Shown piece by piece: positions 1-12,376 of a DNA stretch of 64,000 nt. The translations under genes and the position numbers were made by a program. Numbering within the stretch: the first letter of the stretch is position 1; every line of letters begins with the position of its first letter. The notes beneath the pieces are model-generated. The model searched no databases. It was not told the origin of the DNA and saw nothing but the letters and a program-made list of their open reading frames with translations. The stretch comes from Amoebidium appalachense (Eukaryota; Ichthyosporea): assembly GCA_963693365.1 (NCBI GenBank), contig CAVNZM010000013.1, positions 744,001 through 808,000 of the forward strand. Direction: 5' to 3'.

Positions 1-382
1 AGGGGACCCTTTTCTCACCAACGTCACGATCATCTCCCCTCGAAACAGGCACAACCGCACCCCAAAATCCGTGTTTGACTCCTTTTTTGTTCTCACCACA
101 CGCCCGCACATGCCCGGCCTGTCGTTGCCCGTTTTCGGCGGCATGTTGTATGAGTGCATGATATTTATCCAACCAGGCTCACGGGTTATGGTGTTTATGG
201 TGTTGTAGTTTTTGGCACTTTTTTCAAACCTGTGTGTCGACCCAATTGACGACCGCCTGATGAGGTGGTCGGTGGACGCGAAGGTGCACGATTCCATCAT
301 TGTGCTTTCGAACCTCATTTTTCCGTTTTTTTTTTTCGTGTTAATCAGGTTATTTCTTCACTTGTTTGCTTTGCTTTTACTT

Positions 383-474
383 CGTTATTATTCAAGTCTA
401 AAGGAAAATGGTGGTAGTGTTTGATATGCGTTATTATTCAAGTCTAAAGGAAAATGGTGGTAGTGTTTGATATG
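383..474. repeat. Perfect 46-bp tandem duplication
   Basis: Two identical adjacent copies, 383-428 and 429-474, each starting cgttattattcaag and ending gtttgatatg. Seen directly. The rest of 1-550 is mixed sequence with short open frames and no recognisable gene. Confidence 0.95.
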
Positions 475-549
475 ACGACTCGTTAGATATTGTAAGTGTT
501 TAGACGGGGGCCGCTTTGTAGGTACCTGATTATGCTATGTAGGGGAACC

Positions 550-729
550 CCGTATTGCCGTGGGTGTGCCTTTACCATCCTAAAAACAGTGTGGTGTGTC
601 TATTTTTCCGGTGACATGTACGTGAACATGGGGCTATATTTACAAATGATGCATAATGGGTGAAGGAAGAGATGTATGTCAACCTGATCTGGGTGTGTGT
701 TTGGGTGTTGTTCGTTTCACATGTTTGAG

Positions 730-760
<31 letters not shown>

Positions 761-1850
761 TTTGGTGTGGTTGCCAAATTGTGCTGGTGTGGATGCCTCG
801 ATGGACCCTCCTCATATGAGCTGTCCATACAACACAAGCACCTGTGGTTGTTTACTTGTCTGTGTGCAGTTTTACTGTCTCCTTTGTCTCGCAATGCGTG
901 GGTTTGTGTGCCTGAGTGGTGTCTGCGTGCATGTGTGTGAAACTGGTCCGGTGTGTTCGTAGTCAATCTTTTACATGCACAGCTGGTGATACGACCGTAA
1001 CGTATCAGTATGCTCGCAAGTGCGCTAATATGCTCTGCAACAGCGTCTACACTAATATTAGCTACAAAAAAAAACCTAGCCTTTCTCCGGTGGTCCCGGT
1101 ATAAAAAGTTTGTATTCGCCAGAATCTATTCGTACATTCGCATACGAGTTGAAACGAAGCGACGTCGACAGTGGGAACGAACGCCTAGTGATGATCTGCA
1201 ATGATTAGTTCTGCCTCGGTGCCACCATGAAAGTTGGACCCAAAGGAGTGTGGAGTGGTGAGGAGAACTTGACAATCACTGAAGGCACGGCCCACGGACC
1301 AGGCTGTGAAATTTTTTGTATGCTGATTATCATAACCACAGATTTGTGTATGAAACACCGAACCAAACTTTGTGGTTAGGCCCACCAATTTTATCACCGG
1401 TGGCTCTATTTCAGCCATTGGGATATATAAAAAATATGTTCGTAACAGCGTTTGGTGACACAATTAGGGCCATATGGACAGGGGGCCCGTTGCCAAAATG
1501 GAATCGGCCAAACCCATATTTCACACCCTGTCTGCCACTGCGGCCGGGCGCTCAGCCTGCCCGGGGCTGCCCCTCCACCAGATTCGAACATACTGAGACT
1601 CACACTTGAGCCTCAGTTGTCACATAGGCATAGGTAGGGCTCTTATGCAATCATGTTTGGCACATTATATTATATTTGTATCAGAGTGTGTTTCGTGAAT
1701 ATAGAACTAAAACACAATGTGCACACTTACGTTCTAGGGTGTTGTTATCGGCAGCCACATTCTCCGCCAATTATTCTGCATAAATTGCCTGTATGGTAAG
1801 TCTTTTTGATTGGATTATATGGTCGATCACGCTTCCTATTGAATAGCTTT
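550..1850. other. Unassigned stretch, no recognisable gene
   Basis: Mixed-composition sequence with a short (GT)n near 730-750 and a TATA-like TATAAAAAG at 1100. At 1574-1600 the minus strand reads GTTCGAATC, which resembles a Pol III B box. No open frame here looks like a known protein. Confidence 0.4.
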
Positions 1851-1851
1851 C

Positions 1852-1996
1852 AACCAATCGAATCAATTATTTTCCCGCAAAAGTCATATTTTAGTTAAAA
1901 AATCTCGTTACGCCAATCGCAATACACGAAAACACCAAACAATATTGGAGTGAACGACCAATCGGAGATGTGTCAAGCTAAGAGCCAATCATTGAC
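1852..1996. promoter_or_regulatory. Cluster of CCAAT boxes
   Basis: Four CCAATC/CCAATCG motifs lie within about 145 bp: caaccaatcg, acgccaatcg, cgaccaatcgg and agccaatcatt. The motif acgccaatcg also occurs in the promoter of the repeat-protein gene at 12862. A promoter role is inferred; no gene is recognised beside it. Confidence 0.35.
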
Positions 1997-1999
1997 AAA

Positions 2000-2460
2000 A
2001 TCCGCACACAGGGTTTGAAAGTATTTGGGTTGGAAAGCCGAGCACTTCATTACACGGGGGGAATGGGGGGGGGGAATGTGCTGTTTCAACATGTTCAACA
2101 TACCGTTCATGGGCCGAAGGCAAGTCGGCGGCACGTGCACAGGCTGGACCACTGGCGTCCATGTGTGCGTGTGTGCGCGCGCGCGTGCGTGCGTGCGTGC
2201 ATGCATGCTTGCGTGCGTGCGTGCGTGCGTGTGTTTTTCTGTCTATATGTGTGTGCGTGTGTGGGCGTGTGTGTGTGTGGGGGGGGGGGGGGGGTGTTGT
2301 ATGTATGTATTGGTGTACGGACGTGTATGTGTTCGGATGTGTGTGTGAGGTAGTAGTAGTAGCTAGTGGTAGTGTATGTGCACGGTGTGCATGGGCGCCT
2401 GTGGGTGTGGGTGGGTGGGTGGGTGACTGGGTGGGTGGGTGACTGGGTGACTGTGTCAAA
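2000..2460. repeat. GT/GTGC microsatellite and G tract
   Basis: Alternating gtgc/gtgt runs at about 2160-2230, a G tract at 2279-2294 and gggt repeats at 2405-2450. The open frames here are low-complexity artefacts. Confidence 0.8.
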
Positions 2461-2673
2461 TCGTGTGTGCGCGCCAATGTGTGTACACTAAGTCAGGGCG
2501 GCGCTATAATAATAAATTGCGTTACACAAGTTAACACTGGGAAACAACCGCTACATAATATATATTAAAATCAGAGAGAAGCAAAGGCTTATTCACAGTT
2601 CGAACCTGTAGGAACACCTCTCTCACACACGTACGAACAGAAAACGATGCTACACACACACATGCACATACAC

Positions 2674-2675
<2 letters not shown>

Positions 2676-2755
<80 letters not shown>

Positions 2756-2783
2756 ATGGCATCATGGACACACACACACACCA

Positions 2784-2845
<62 letters not shown>
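2676..2845. repeat. (CA)n microsatellite, two blocks
   Basis: Pure (CA)n at about 2676-2753 and 2805-2845, separated by a short interruption containing catggcatcatgg. Confidence 0.95.
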
Positions 2846-2848
<3 letters not shown>

Positions 2849-2980
2849 GCACATTTTGATTATAATTTATCATAGCCACGCGCAGACACACTCACGGCTA
2901 TCATGTGCACCATGTCTTGACTCACACAACTTCACACACTGGATCTGTGCATCCTGGAACAGTCGTGCAGTGCTCACAGT

Positions 2981-3113
2981 CCTACCACCTACTGAGGCGG
3001 TGTCTCCTTTCTTCTTTTTTCTTTTTTTTTTTTTTTTTACTTAAAAGGGCCGCCTGAGTAGATGTTAAACGTCGCACGTGCAGCAACACGTCAGTACGTG
3101 TTAGCTCACAGTC
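2981..3113 (+). repeat. Dispersed repeat, copy 1 (mate at 43284-43391)
   Basis: This segment matches, in reverse complement, the sequence at 43284-43391. The shared parts are ctaccacctactgaggcggt and gtctcc, then aacgtcgcacgtgc, acacgtcagtacg and gttagctca in the same order. Copy 1 has a long T tract where copy 2 reads ttttgcaaaa. The family is not recognised. Confidence 0.75.
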
Positions 3114-3540
3114 ACACGTTTGATTTAAATATGTTAACGTTATGCACGTGTGCAATACATACTGTGTGCTTGCACATGTGCGCGTCACAGTGAATTGCCT
3201 CTGAGTCCAATCAGCTACTGTCTTGGTTTACTCAGAGTAACTAATGCACCTGTGTGTGCCTGCGGATACACAGATCGATACGCAATTGAGTATGTAAGCA
3301 TGCATGTATTGACATCACACAGCCAAAAATGTGCTTTCCGGTTGCAGGACTGAGCTTATTACGGAAAGGTTACTTGTGGTGTGATGGTTGCGCCGGTGGG
3401 TGGAGGGTGATGGCGGCGGCAGCGGCGGGTCGACCGTCACGGCGGCTGTGGCGGCAACGGTGGTGGTGGTGGGTGGGTGGGCGGGAGGGTGGTGTGGGTG
3501 GGTGGGTGGTGGTGGTGGCGATGGTGGTGCCACAGGTGGT

Positions 3541-3899
3541 GAGTCGTTTTTTTTTTTTTTTTTTTTTTTTTTTTTGTGGTGGTGCTGGGGGGGGGGGGGG
3601 GGGGGAGGGGGAGGGGCGGGGGGAGGGGGGGGGGGGGGGGGGGGGGGGAGGGGGGGGAGGGTGGGGGGGGGGGGGGGGGAGGGGGGGGGGGAGCCGGGAA
3701 GGGGGGGAGGGGGGGGGGGGGGGGGGGTAGTATCAATTGGTTGCCTACGGTCCTGCAGCTGTGCGAAAAACTGGCCGGTTGATTGCTGCTGTATAAAACA
3801 ATCCGAACATCAGGGAAACCTTTCAAGTCTTTTTTTTTCTTTCTTTTTTTTTTTTTTTTTTGGTGGGGGGGGGGGGGGGGGGGGGGGGTGCGTGTGCGT

Positions 3900-3970
<71 letters not shown>

Positions 3971-3991
3971 CGCGCGCGCGTCACAGCTCGT

Positions 3992-4022
<31 letters not shown>

Positions 4023-4034
4023 GGGGGGGGGGGG
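3541..4034. repeat. Poly-T, poly-G and (GT)n tracts
   Basis: A T tract (3547-3575), interrupted G tracts (3588-3727), T/G tracts (3831-3888), (GT)n (3896-3968) and a G tract (4007-4034). There is no gene. Confidence 0.9.
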
Positions 4035-4674
4035 TCACCAAACATGCAGCTGGTGTGTAAGTTGTCTGTAATTTTGCACATTTTCTTTTTTCACTCTTTG
4101 GACAATTTCTTTGCAATGGTTCAAGCACCGTGACATTTTCAAATGATTCGGTATCTGCAGTCAATCAGTCCCCTGCAAATGCCATTAAACACGACAGTTG
4201 GCTCATGGTTGGGCGGCCAGCCGGGAAAGCGCTTTTTTTACATTGATATCAGATTATGGTCACAATGACACGGGCACAAGAATACGACACGGCACATGCC
4301 ATGAAAGTATTATGTGGTTGGCACTGTGGACGTGGCCCAGGGACACAGGTGTCATACTGCTAACTAAGGGCTACTATTTGCTAAATTTTGTGATGTGAAT
4401 GTAGTATGGGTTGAAAACGTCTTCAACTACGAACTGGGGTGCCGTGTTTGATCTGCCAGCCCAGTGTCTGTTTGCTTCTACCGACCCTACAGTACTTTTT
4501 TTTTTTTTTTTTTGAATTATATAAACAGGCAAGTCTACATATGCATAATAATACAACGGAAACCTTTGCAGACCCAGTCACCAACTTCAAAAAACAGTTA
4601 ATCATGATACATCATTGCCTCCCAAACGCCTAAATCTCTTACGGAGCCACCACAGCCTAGCAGCCGAACTAACT

Positions 4675-4795
4675 CCACCTCCCCCCCCCCCCCCCCCCCC
4701 CACCACACACACACACACACCCTCTCCCCCCCCCTCCCTCCCCCTTGCACTCTCCCCCTCCCCCCCTCCCCCCTCCCCCCTCCCCCCTTTCCCTT
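4675..4795. repeat. C-rich low-complexity tract
   Basis: Runs of C interrupted by (CA)n and by t/tt. Not coding. Confidence 0.85.
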
Positions 4796-4825
4796 CACGC
4801 CACAAAATAACACGGTTAAAGCATT

Positions 4826-4890
4826 ACACACACAGGGTGGATTCGAACCCACTGCACCGCCAGTCTGAGAGCAGATGTCGCACCCATCCA
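4826..4890 (-). other. tRNA-like T-arm / possible SINE remnant
   Basis: The minus strand reads GTGGGTTCGAATCCACC, a near-perfect T-arm and Pol III B box, preceded by sequence reminiscent of a Ser-type tRNA. No acceptor stem pairs and the upstream hairpin has only a four-base loop. It is more likely a tRNA-derived remnant than a working tRNA. Confidence 0.25.
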
Positions 4891-5489
4891 AACTTTTGCT
4901 CGAACCCATTCTCTTCGGCGAATATTTCCTCCTACGGCACGCGTTCCTTCTGTCCCTCACAAACATGTACTTCCATCTAAGTCCATGCTTGTTGCACAAT
5001 GTTGCTGGTCCCTTAGGCCCCGTCCTCCACTGAGTTTTGTCCTTTCCAGTCACTTTACACCCACCCCTTCCGTCCCATAAACCCCTTCTCCTCTCCCGCG
5101 GGAGCTTTATCATGTGGTTGAAATGTACATGCTGCCACCTACATGTGCACAAAGCTAGTAGTTTTCCCGTGTATTCGTACATGATATCTTGTTAGAATTC
5201 AACTATGTACAGCAGTACAGCAGCTGCAGGTTGGAGTTCGAGTGCATGTACCTATATCATGAGACTGCCGCTAATTATTAGTTATTGATATTATTGTTTC
5301 TAGATGTAAAAACGTGGAAGATGCACATGCGCATGCATGCACATCTGCATTGAACGCACTTGCCCTCTACAGGGGGTGACTAATATCAAGATAATTTGAA
5401 ATTAAGATAAATAGTGAAGAAGAAAAAATTTCTTCAAAAATTAAGATAATAGGGTCTAACAAACCTGGTGGATATTTAAGATCATTGGG

Positions 5490-5809
5490 GGGCAGGGGGC
5501 GGGGGGAGAGGGGGGGGGGGGGGGGGAGGGGGGGGGGGGGGGGGGAGCTGGAGGGGGGAGGGATGTTGCACATGTTTAGTTGGCTAGGGAGAAGGATACG
5601 AATTGATTAAATGCTACACCACTGTCACCGCCCTGGTTGTCTTCACCTCTAATCGGAGTGTTCGAATTGGGGGTGGGGTGGGGTGGGGGGAGAGGGGAAA
5701 GAGTTGAAGGGTATGGGGGAATTCGAACCACCAACTGTTTTGAAGGAGGGTACCGGTGTGTGTGTGTGGGGGGAGGGGGGGGGGGGGGGGGGAACCTATA
5801 TGGGAAGGA

Positions 5810-5849
<40 letters not shown>

Positions 5850-5940
5850 AAAAAGAAAAAGAAAAAGAAAAAAAAAAAGAAAAAAGAATGTAGGGAGGGA
5901 GGGTGCGGAGGGTTTTTATTTTTATTTTTATTTTTTTTTT

Positions 5941-5980
<40 letters not shown>

Positions 5981-6000
5981 TTTTTGATCAATGCTTGCTA
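5490..6000. repeat. G, C and A homopolymer tracts
   Basis: G tracts at 5490-5555, a G/C block at 5766-5839 and A tracts at 5840-5885 and 5947-5978. Short AT-rich strings such as aaattaagataa at 5395-5450 recur near 7089-7130. Confidence 0.85.
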
Positions 6001-6257
6001 CTCACCCGGATGCAATCGAAAGTCAAAAAAACTATACGTGCAATGGCCGGGCGCAGGTATGGGCACATATTAATATTTAAATGACGTGCGTGCACAAGAA
6101 TATGTTGCTGTGCACACACAGACTGAGCGCAACTCACGGCCTAACAGATCGGTATGGACACACGATTGTGATTGTCAAGCACACGCACATACATAATAGT
6201 ATCATAATGCACAAACACATAAACACATGGCCGCACGCGCACGCGCGCGAAAGAGAG

Positions 6258-6440
<183 letters not shown>

Positions 6441-6649
6441 CAGGACACGGGGGGGGGGGGGGGGGGGGGGGAGGGAGATGCACATAAGGCATCATACTCA
6501 TACACCACGCGCATGCGCCGCGTTGAAGCATTTCCAGACATACACACACAAACGCGTTCGCGCACGCACGCATGTGCACGCGCTTGTACATACACATAGA
6601 CTAAATTCGTTCACATACCGTACAATATATACATACACATACATGCAGC

Positions 6650-6759
6650 GGATTCGCAGACACACACACATACACACACCCATACACACATTCACACACA
6701 CGCCCGCGCGCGCACACGCACAGCCCTCCCCCCTCCCCCCCCTCCCCCCTCCCCTCCCC

Positions 6760-6790
<31 letters not shown>

Positions 6791-8171
6791 ACCCGTTGGC
6801 AAGTGCGCCTTATGTGCACACACCGCCGTGCCACAGGCCCTGCAATTTCAAAGCCACCTGTGCCCCCAGCTGCCAGAACCACCATTGATTGGACTTGAGC
6901 TTTCTTTAGCGTGTGAAATCTTATTTTTAGTGTTTGAAGTCTTGCCAAGTTGAGATGACTGCCCTTTAGCATGCACAGTCAGCCACTTTTGTTAGAAAAG
7001 AAGTCCCCCCCCCCCCCCCCCCCCCCCCCGCGCGGACACAACCCACCGAAGTAAAAATATAAGATCATTTAGGCTATTGCCCCTTAAAAATTAAGATAAT
7101 TAGCCCCTACTTTCAAAGCACCAATGATCTTAATTTCACCCCCCCGCACATATACACCTCCCCCCCCCCCCCCCCCCCCCTCCCACCCCCCTTCTCCTTC
7201 CTCCCCCCACCCACCACCCACCCGCCCATTCAACCCCCCTGTCCCCCTTCCCCCCCTCACCACCCTTCCCCCTGCCCCCCCCTGCCCCCCCCTGCCCCCC
7301 CCTCTCCCTTCCCCTTCCCCGCCCTCCCCCCTCCCCCCTCCCCCTCCCCCCGCCTGTACTGGAAAGTTTGGTATCCAGCATTTTTTTAGAGCCAGCATTT
7401 GGGAAAGAGACGAGGGGGTGAATGCAAGGGCTATCATGGGACCAGCAAAAGATTATTGTATTTTTATTTTATTTTATTTTACTTTATTTTTTATTTTTTT
7501 ATTTGGTGGGGGGAGGGGAGGGGGGGGGGGGAATAAAGAGAGTTCGAGGGAGGACAGGCACGGGGCTAGGTATGGTGGTTCTCTAGCTCTAGGCGGGTAT
7601 TGTCGGGCCCGAACTCGTTAAAGGGTGTAGCCGGAGGGGGGAGGCGGAGGAGGAGGGGAAGGGAGAAGGTGGGGCTGGAGGGGGATGGGTGGGGGGAGGG
7701 GAGGGGGGATGGGTAGGGGAGTGCTCAGGGGGGAAAGGGGTGAGGTAGGGGTTGGATGCGGAGGAAGGCGGGGGGAGGGGTAAGGGAGTGAGCGAGAGAG
7801 CAAACGAGCACGAGAGAGATAGTGAGAGAGAGGGGGGGAAGGGGGGGGGGGGAGTGGGGAGGAGCAGGGTTAAGATGGAAAAATACCCCCTCCCTCCCTC
7901 CCCGCCCAACCAACCAACCAACAAAAAAAAAAAAAAAAAACTACCCCCCCCCCCCCCCCAACACACACACCAAAAAGAAAATAAAAAATGTGACAGTGCG
8001 TGCATCTACACACTGTTCGACGCTATGAGTGGCACATATTTGTTTCACGTGTTTTCACCGTATGAGAGGCACACGTGTTGAGTTGCCGTGGTGTTCCTTT
8101 TTGCACCTTTCGGGCATGTGCTGTAGCCATTCATAAAGGTAGTGGATAAGCTGATGCTTTGCTTTTTTTCG

Positions 8172-8216
<45 letters not shown>

Positions 8217-8270
8217 GGGGGGGAGGAGGGAGGGAGGGAGGGGGGGGGGGGGGGGAGGGGGGGAAGCTGT
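6650..8270. repeat. C/G-rich low-complexity region
   Basis: (CA)n, C-rich tracts (6723-6775, 7006-7029, 7139-7350), an interrupted G/A-rich tract (7505-7860) and (GT)n with G tracts (8173-8262). No gene is recognised. Confidence 0.8.
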
Positions 8271-8552
8271 AAATAAGTTTAGATCATGAGCCCGATATGT
8301 TAAAAGTATATCTGAAGAACGATTGTTGAACTATTGAACAACATTGCAGCGGCCAGCACTGCATGCACAGAGTATTTTCGAAAAACCTAAATTACAGATA
8401 TTTCTATGCCAAACTGAAAAATTGGAACATGCAACATATCATCATTGAAATTTGGGCAAACCTTTGCTGGACTTCTATAAACATACTAGTTTACTTAACA
8501 ATTAAATGTCGTAGTGCTATCAATGTATCGTAGTGCTATCAATGTATCTCCC

Positions 8553-10181
8553 TTACATGTAAACCACAATATCATCCGCCCCGCTCACGAAGTCCATGTC
8601 GGCCTCTGCGGCGCTGAGAGGGGCCATAATCACTGGGACGGGGGCAGGTGCCGGGGCAGCAATGACCTTAGGGGCTGCGGCTGGGCCACCAGTCTTGATC
8701 TCACAACACTGATTGTACTTAGCGTCCCAATATTGGCCCGGGGGGCAAGAGGGGGCCGGCGTGGGGGTCTTGATCTCGCAGCATTGGTTGTACTTAGCGT
8801 CCCAATACTGACCAGGGGGGCAAGCGGGCGCGGGCGTAGGCGTGGGAGTCTTAATGTCACAGCATTGCTGATACTTCTCGTCCCAGAACTGGCCGGGGGG
8901 GCACGAGGGCGCGGGCGTTGGGGTGGGGCGTGAGGACGAAGTGGTTTTGATGTTGCAACACTGGTTGTACTTGGCATCCCAATACTGGCCAGGGGGACAA
9001 ATCGGGGCAGGGGTGAACGTGGGAGTAGTGGTGGCGGTGGTCGTGGTTTTGATATCACAGCAGCGGTTGTACTTGGCGTCCCAGAACTGACCAGGAGGGC
9101 AGATGGGATCAGGGTTGGGTGCGGGGGTGAATGTTGGGGTGGTGGTGGCTGTCGTTTTGATGTTGCAACACTGGTTGTACTTAGCATCCCAATACTGGCC
9201 CGGGGGGCACACAGGTGCCGGGGTGAACGTGGGGGTGGTGGCGGTGGTGGTTGTCTTGATGTTGCAGCATTGCTGATACTTCTCGTCCCAGAACTGACCG
9301 GGAGGACAGGCGGGTGCGGGAGTGGGTGTGGGGCGAGAAGACGAAGTGGTTTTGATGTTGCAACATTGGTTGTACTTGGCATCCCAATACTGGCCGGGGG
9401 GGCAGATGGGATCGGGGGTAGGTGCGGGGGTGGTGGTGGTGGTGGTCTTGATGATGCAGCATTGGCTATACTTAGCATCCCAATACTGTCCTGGGGGGCA
9501 AACCGGAGCCGGGGTAAACGTGGGCGTAGTGATAGTCGTGGTTTTGATGTCACAGCAACGGTTGTATTTGGCGTCCCACAACTGGCCGGGGGGGCAGATG
9601 GGATCAGGGGTGGGTGTGGGGATGGAGGATGTGGTTGTCTTGATATCACAGCATTGCTGGTATTTGGCATCCCAGAACTGACCGGGTGGGCAGATGGGGG
9701 AGGGTGTGGGGTTTGGCTTGTTGATATCGCAGCAGCGGCCATAGGTAGCGTCCCAGTACTGGCCGGGGTGGCAAGTGGTGTTTGTGGGATTGCAGCAGCC
9801 CTCCGACCAGCTTTTCCACACCTTTCCGCGGGGGCAGCGGGGTATCCTTCGGCAGGCCCTGTGCCAGCGTGCATAGCCGACAGGGCAGTTAAGGCCACGG
9901 AGGGGCACGAGCACGCTGTTCCAACTGCTCACTGGCACGACCGCTACCGGGGCACGCACAGGCACTGCAACCACGGGCGCAGCACCGAGGAGGGGCTGTA
10001 CATCGGGTGTGGCTACCCTCTGCACCGTCCGGACAGGCGCTTGGGTGTCGGCCAAATGCAAGGGGGCAGCTGCAAGTGCGACCGGCACGGTGGACATGTC
10101 GGGCGCCTGGCGCACGGCAACAGCTGCCGCAGAGGCCGCGGCCGCAGCCAGAAGGCTGGAGGAGGCGGCGATGTGTACCAT
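8553..10181 (-). CDS. Secreted Cys-rich repeat protein, copy 1 (542 aa)
   Basis: Single-exon frame. I chose the ATG at 10181 because it is conserved in the second copy (13072) and opens a signal-peptide-like start: MVHIAASSSLLAAAAASAAA. A unique Cys-containing region with NCPVGYARW and CPRGKVWKSW follows. Then come twelve modules of pattern C-P-P-G-Q-[YF]-W-[DE]-x-K-Y-x-[QR]-C-C-x-I-K, spaced by Thr/Pro linkers of the type TTTPTFTPAP. An Ala/Pro-rich tail and the acidic end EADMDFVSGADD close it. Each module has three Cys, two of them adjacent, which favours extracellular disulfides. The module faintly recalls one half of a chitin-binding type-2 (peritrophin-A) domain, but that is only a resemblance. 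A wall or matrix role is inferred. It faces its paralogue at 13072 head to head. Confidence 0.85.
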   Translation of the reverse strand: MVHIAASSSLLAAAAASAAAVAVRQAPDMSTVPVALAAAPLHLADTQAPVRTVQRVATPDVQPLLGAAPVVAVPVRAPVAVVPVSSWNSVLVPLRGLNCPVGYARWHRACRRIPRCPRGKVWKSWSEGCCNPTNTTCHPGQYWDATYGRCCDINKPNPTPSPICPPGQFWDAKYQQCCDIKTTTSSIPTPTPDPICPPGQLWDAKYNRCCDIKTTTITTPTFTPAPVCPPGQYWDAKYSQCCIIKTTTTTTPAPTPDPICPPGQYWDAKYNQCCNIKTTSSSRPTPTPAPACPPGQFWDEKYQQCCNIKTTTTATTPTFTPAPVCPPGQYWDAKYNQCCNIKTTATTTPTFTPAPNPDPICPPGQFWDAKYNRCCDIKTTTTATTTPTFTPAPICPPGQYWDAKYNQCCNIKTTSSSRPTPTPAPSCPPGQFWDEKYQQCCDIKTPTPTPAPACPPGQYWDAKYNQCCEIKTPTPAPSCPPGQYWDAKYNQCCEIKTGGPAAAPKVIAAPAPAPVPVIMAPLSAAEADMDFVSGADDIVVYM

Positions 10182-10327
10182 TTTGAAAAAATGTGCGCGC
10201 GTATACAAGTTGCTACTAAGCTACACTGTGTTCTTCGCTAGTCAATTGTCAGAACAAAAGTCGGTTTGCTGTTGAGCTCGAGGTGACTGGCTGTGGGACT
10301 GAATGATGATCTGCATACTCACCGGGG

Positions 10328-10480
10328 TTTATATACCCATTCGTACCCGCTGGTGATTGGTCCATCAAAATGTTTCTGCTTTATCTGATTGGTTTAAGAG
10401 ATTTGTTGGGCTAGAGCGTATGATTGGATTTTCCCATCTGATTTCGAATCCAAATTCGAATTTCAAATACCAATCAAAAC
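10328..10480 (-). promoter_or_regulatory. Promoter of repeat-protein copy 1: TATA and CCAAT boxes
   Basis: On the minus strand TATATAAA lies at 10335-10328, about 150 bp upstream of the ATG. CCAATC motifs lie further upstream (gattgg on plus at 10355, 10388, 10422 and near 10472). The blocks GAAACATTTTGATGGACCAA and AGCGGGT are shared with the promoter of the paralogue. Confidence 0.7.
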
Positions 10481-10524
10481 AGTGTTTAAGTCGAGATCTA
10501 CATTCCTTACAGATGCCAACGTTA

Positions 10525-11640
10525 CACTTCCTGCCGCTAATTGCGGGCTTGCCGCTTGCGGGGGAACTTCAACACGGACTCAGACTCTGCCGTTTGGCTA
10601 ATATTAAAACACACACAAAAAAAAGTAGGAATATTCGCGCTCAAATACGCAAGCTTGTACCTTGTTTTCAATAATATTCCTTGGTCTGTGTACAAACCTA
10701 CACACCAAATACTAGGCCCGCAGGCCGCCTGTCACGGCTTTCGAGTCTCGGTCCGACTCCCGTAAGATTTTCTGTGTGCGCTGGTGCGGCGAGCGACGGG
10801 GTGCCGCGAAGGCTTACCGTGGATGCCATAAGCATGCTACCTAACTGAGCTTAGTCCATGGCACACGCCATCAGTCATATGAGAGGCATGTGCAGGAAAA
10901 GGCGACTATGTAATCGTTGTTGGAGTTAGTCATAATTATAGTGGATAAGTACTCGCTAGCACGGTATTTTCAATAGAACAGATTGGATATGTGGTAATAC
11001 GATGCGCATGGTGGTGGTGATGATCGGATGGTGGTGGCCACTGGTGGCCCAGTGTGGTGGTGGTGGTGGTGCTGGTGGTGGTATGTGTCTGTGTGTGTGG
11101 GGGGGGGGGGGGAGGAGGGGGGTGTGTGCGTGTGTGTGTGTGGGGAGGGGGGGGGGGGGGGAGGAGGGGGGAGGGAGGCCGGGGGCGGGGGGGCCTCGAG
11201 GGGGGGGGGGGGGGGGGGAGGGGGGGGGGGGGGGGGGGAGTGGCATGACTGCAGGTATTTCGAATGCCCAGCATGGTGTGAATGCGTGCGTGCACCTCCG
11301 TGCGCATCTCATCCTCTGTTTTCTGTTTGCATATGTACGTGTGTGCTTGTGCACATGTGCGCATGAGCAGGTTCTCGGCATGACACAGTAGCCCAATAAA
11401 ACCACCATTGGCCCTAATACAGCCAGAAACAACAAAAAAGACTCAACAAACCGTTTTTGGCTCTACTGTATAGGGCCATCCAGAGGCAGAGGAAAAGGTG
11501 CAAAAATGGCACATGCCAAAAACGAATTTTTACACCCTGGTGGTGACACCATGCTTGCAGCCAATGGCACCACGCGGATCGATCGATTGGTCCACGCGGA
11601 TCGATCGATTGGTCCAAGCGTTGCATGTAACGTTTGCCTG
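10525..11640. other. Intergenic: G-rich tract and 22-bp tandem repeat
   Basis: Holds an interrupted G-rich tract (11098-11239) and two tandem copies of a 22-bp unit containing gatcgatcgattggtc at 11571-11613. No gene is recognised. Confidence 0.5.
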
Positions 11641-11644
11641 TGTG

Positions 11645-11930
11645 AGGAATAAGCCTATGTAAATATATCCCAAAAAACTACCTAAATATCATATTGCTTT
11701 TCTCCCGATCTATCACAAAACCTGCCTAAATATCATAGATCATATCCCGGAAAATCCCGAAAAATGGACCTAAATATCAAGTTCATCTATCCCTTGGGCC
11801 CCTATCTATCCCGAGAAATATCATTTTTCTCTCGCTGAAGCCTAAATATCCGGGCTAATATCCGGTGCTAAACTTAGCCCGGCGGGCAGGTATCCATAAT
11901 ATTTCGAAGACTCAGGCCTAAGTATCACGT

Positions 11931-12027
<97 letters not shown>

Positions 12028-12034
12028 GGTGGGT

Positions 12035-12091
<57 letters not shown>

Positions 12092-12345
12092 TGCATGCAT
12101 GAATAAAAAGGATATGCATATGGATCATATGCACCATTACGTACGTGTGAGTCGTGACAAGTCTGCAGTGCACGTGTGGCCGGCCCCGGCCTCGATTGAG
12201 GGCGGGGGGTGCACCGGTGGGGGGGGGCCGGAAGGGGGGGGGGGGGGGGGGGCCGGGTGGGGGGGGGGAGGAGGGGGAGGAATAACTTGTATGCATGCAT
12301 GAAAAAGAGTATGTGTGCACGAACCAGAAGGCCAAAAGCTGGGGA

Positions 12346-12376
<31 letters not shown>

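Noticed and set aside
4826-4890. Functional tRNA gene on the minus strand
   Set aside because: The T-arm is good, but the acceptor stem does not pair and the anticodon-arm position has a four-base loop.
8630-10241. Long overlapping frames on both strands across the repeat-protein genes (also 12973-14400)
   Set aside because: GC-rich tandem repeats keep several frames open. Only the frame with signal-like start and CPPGQ modules makes a regular protein.
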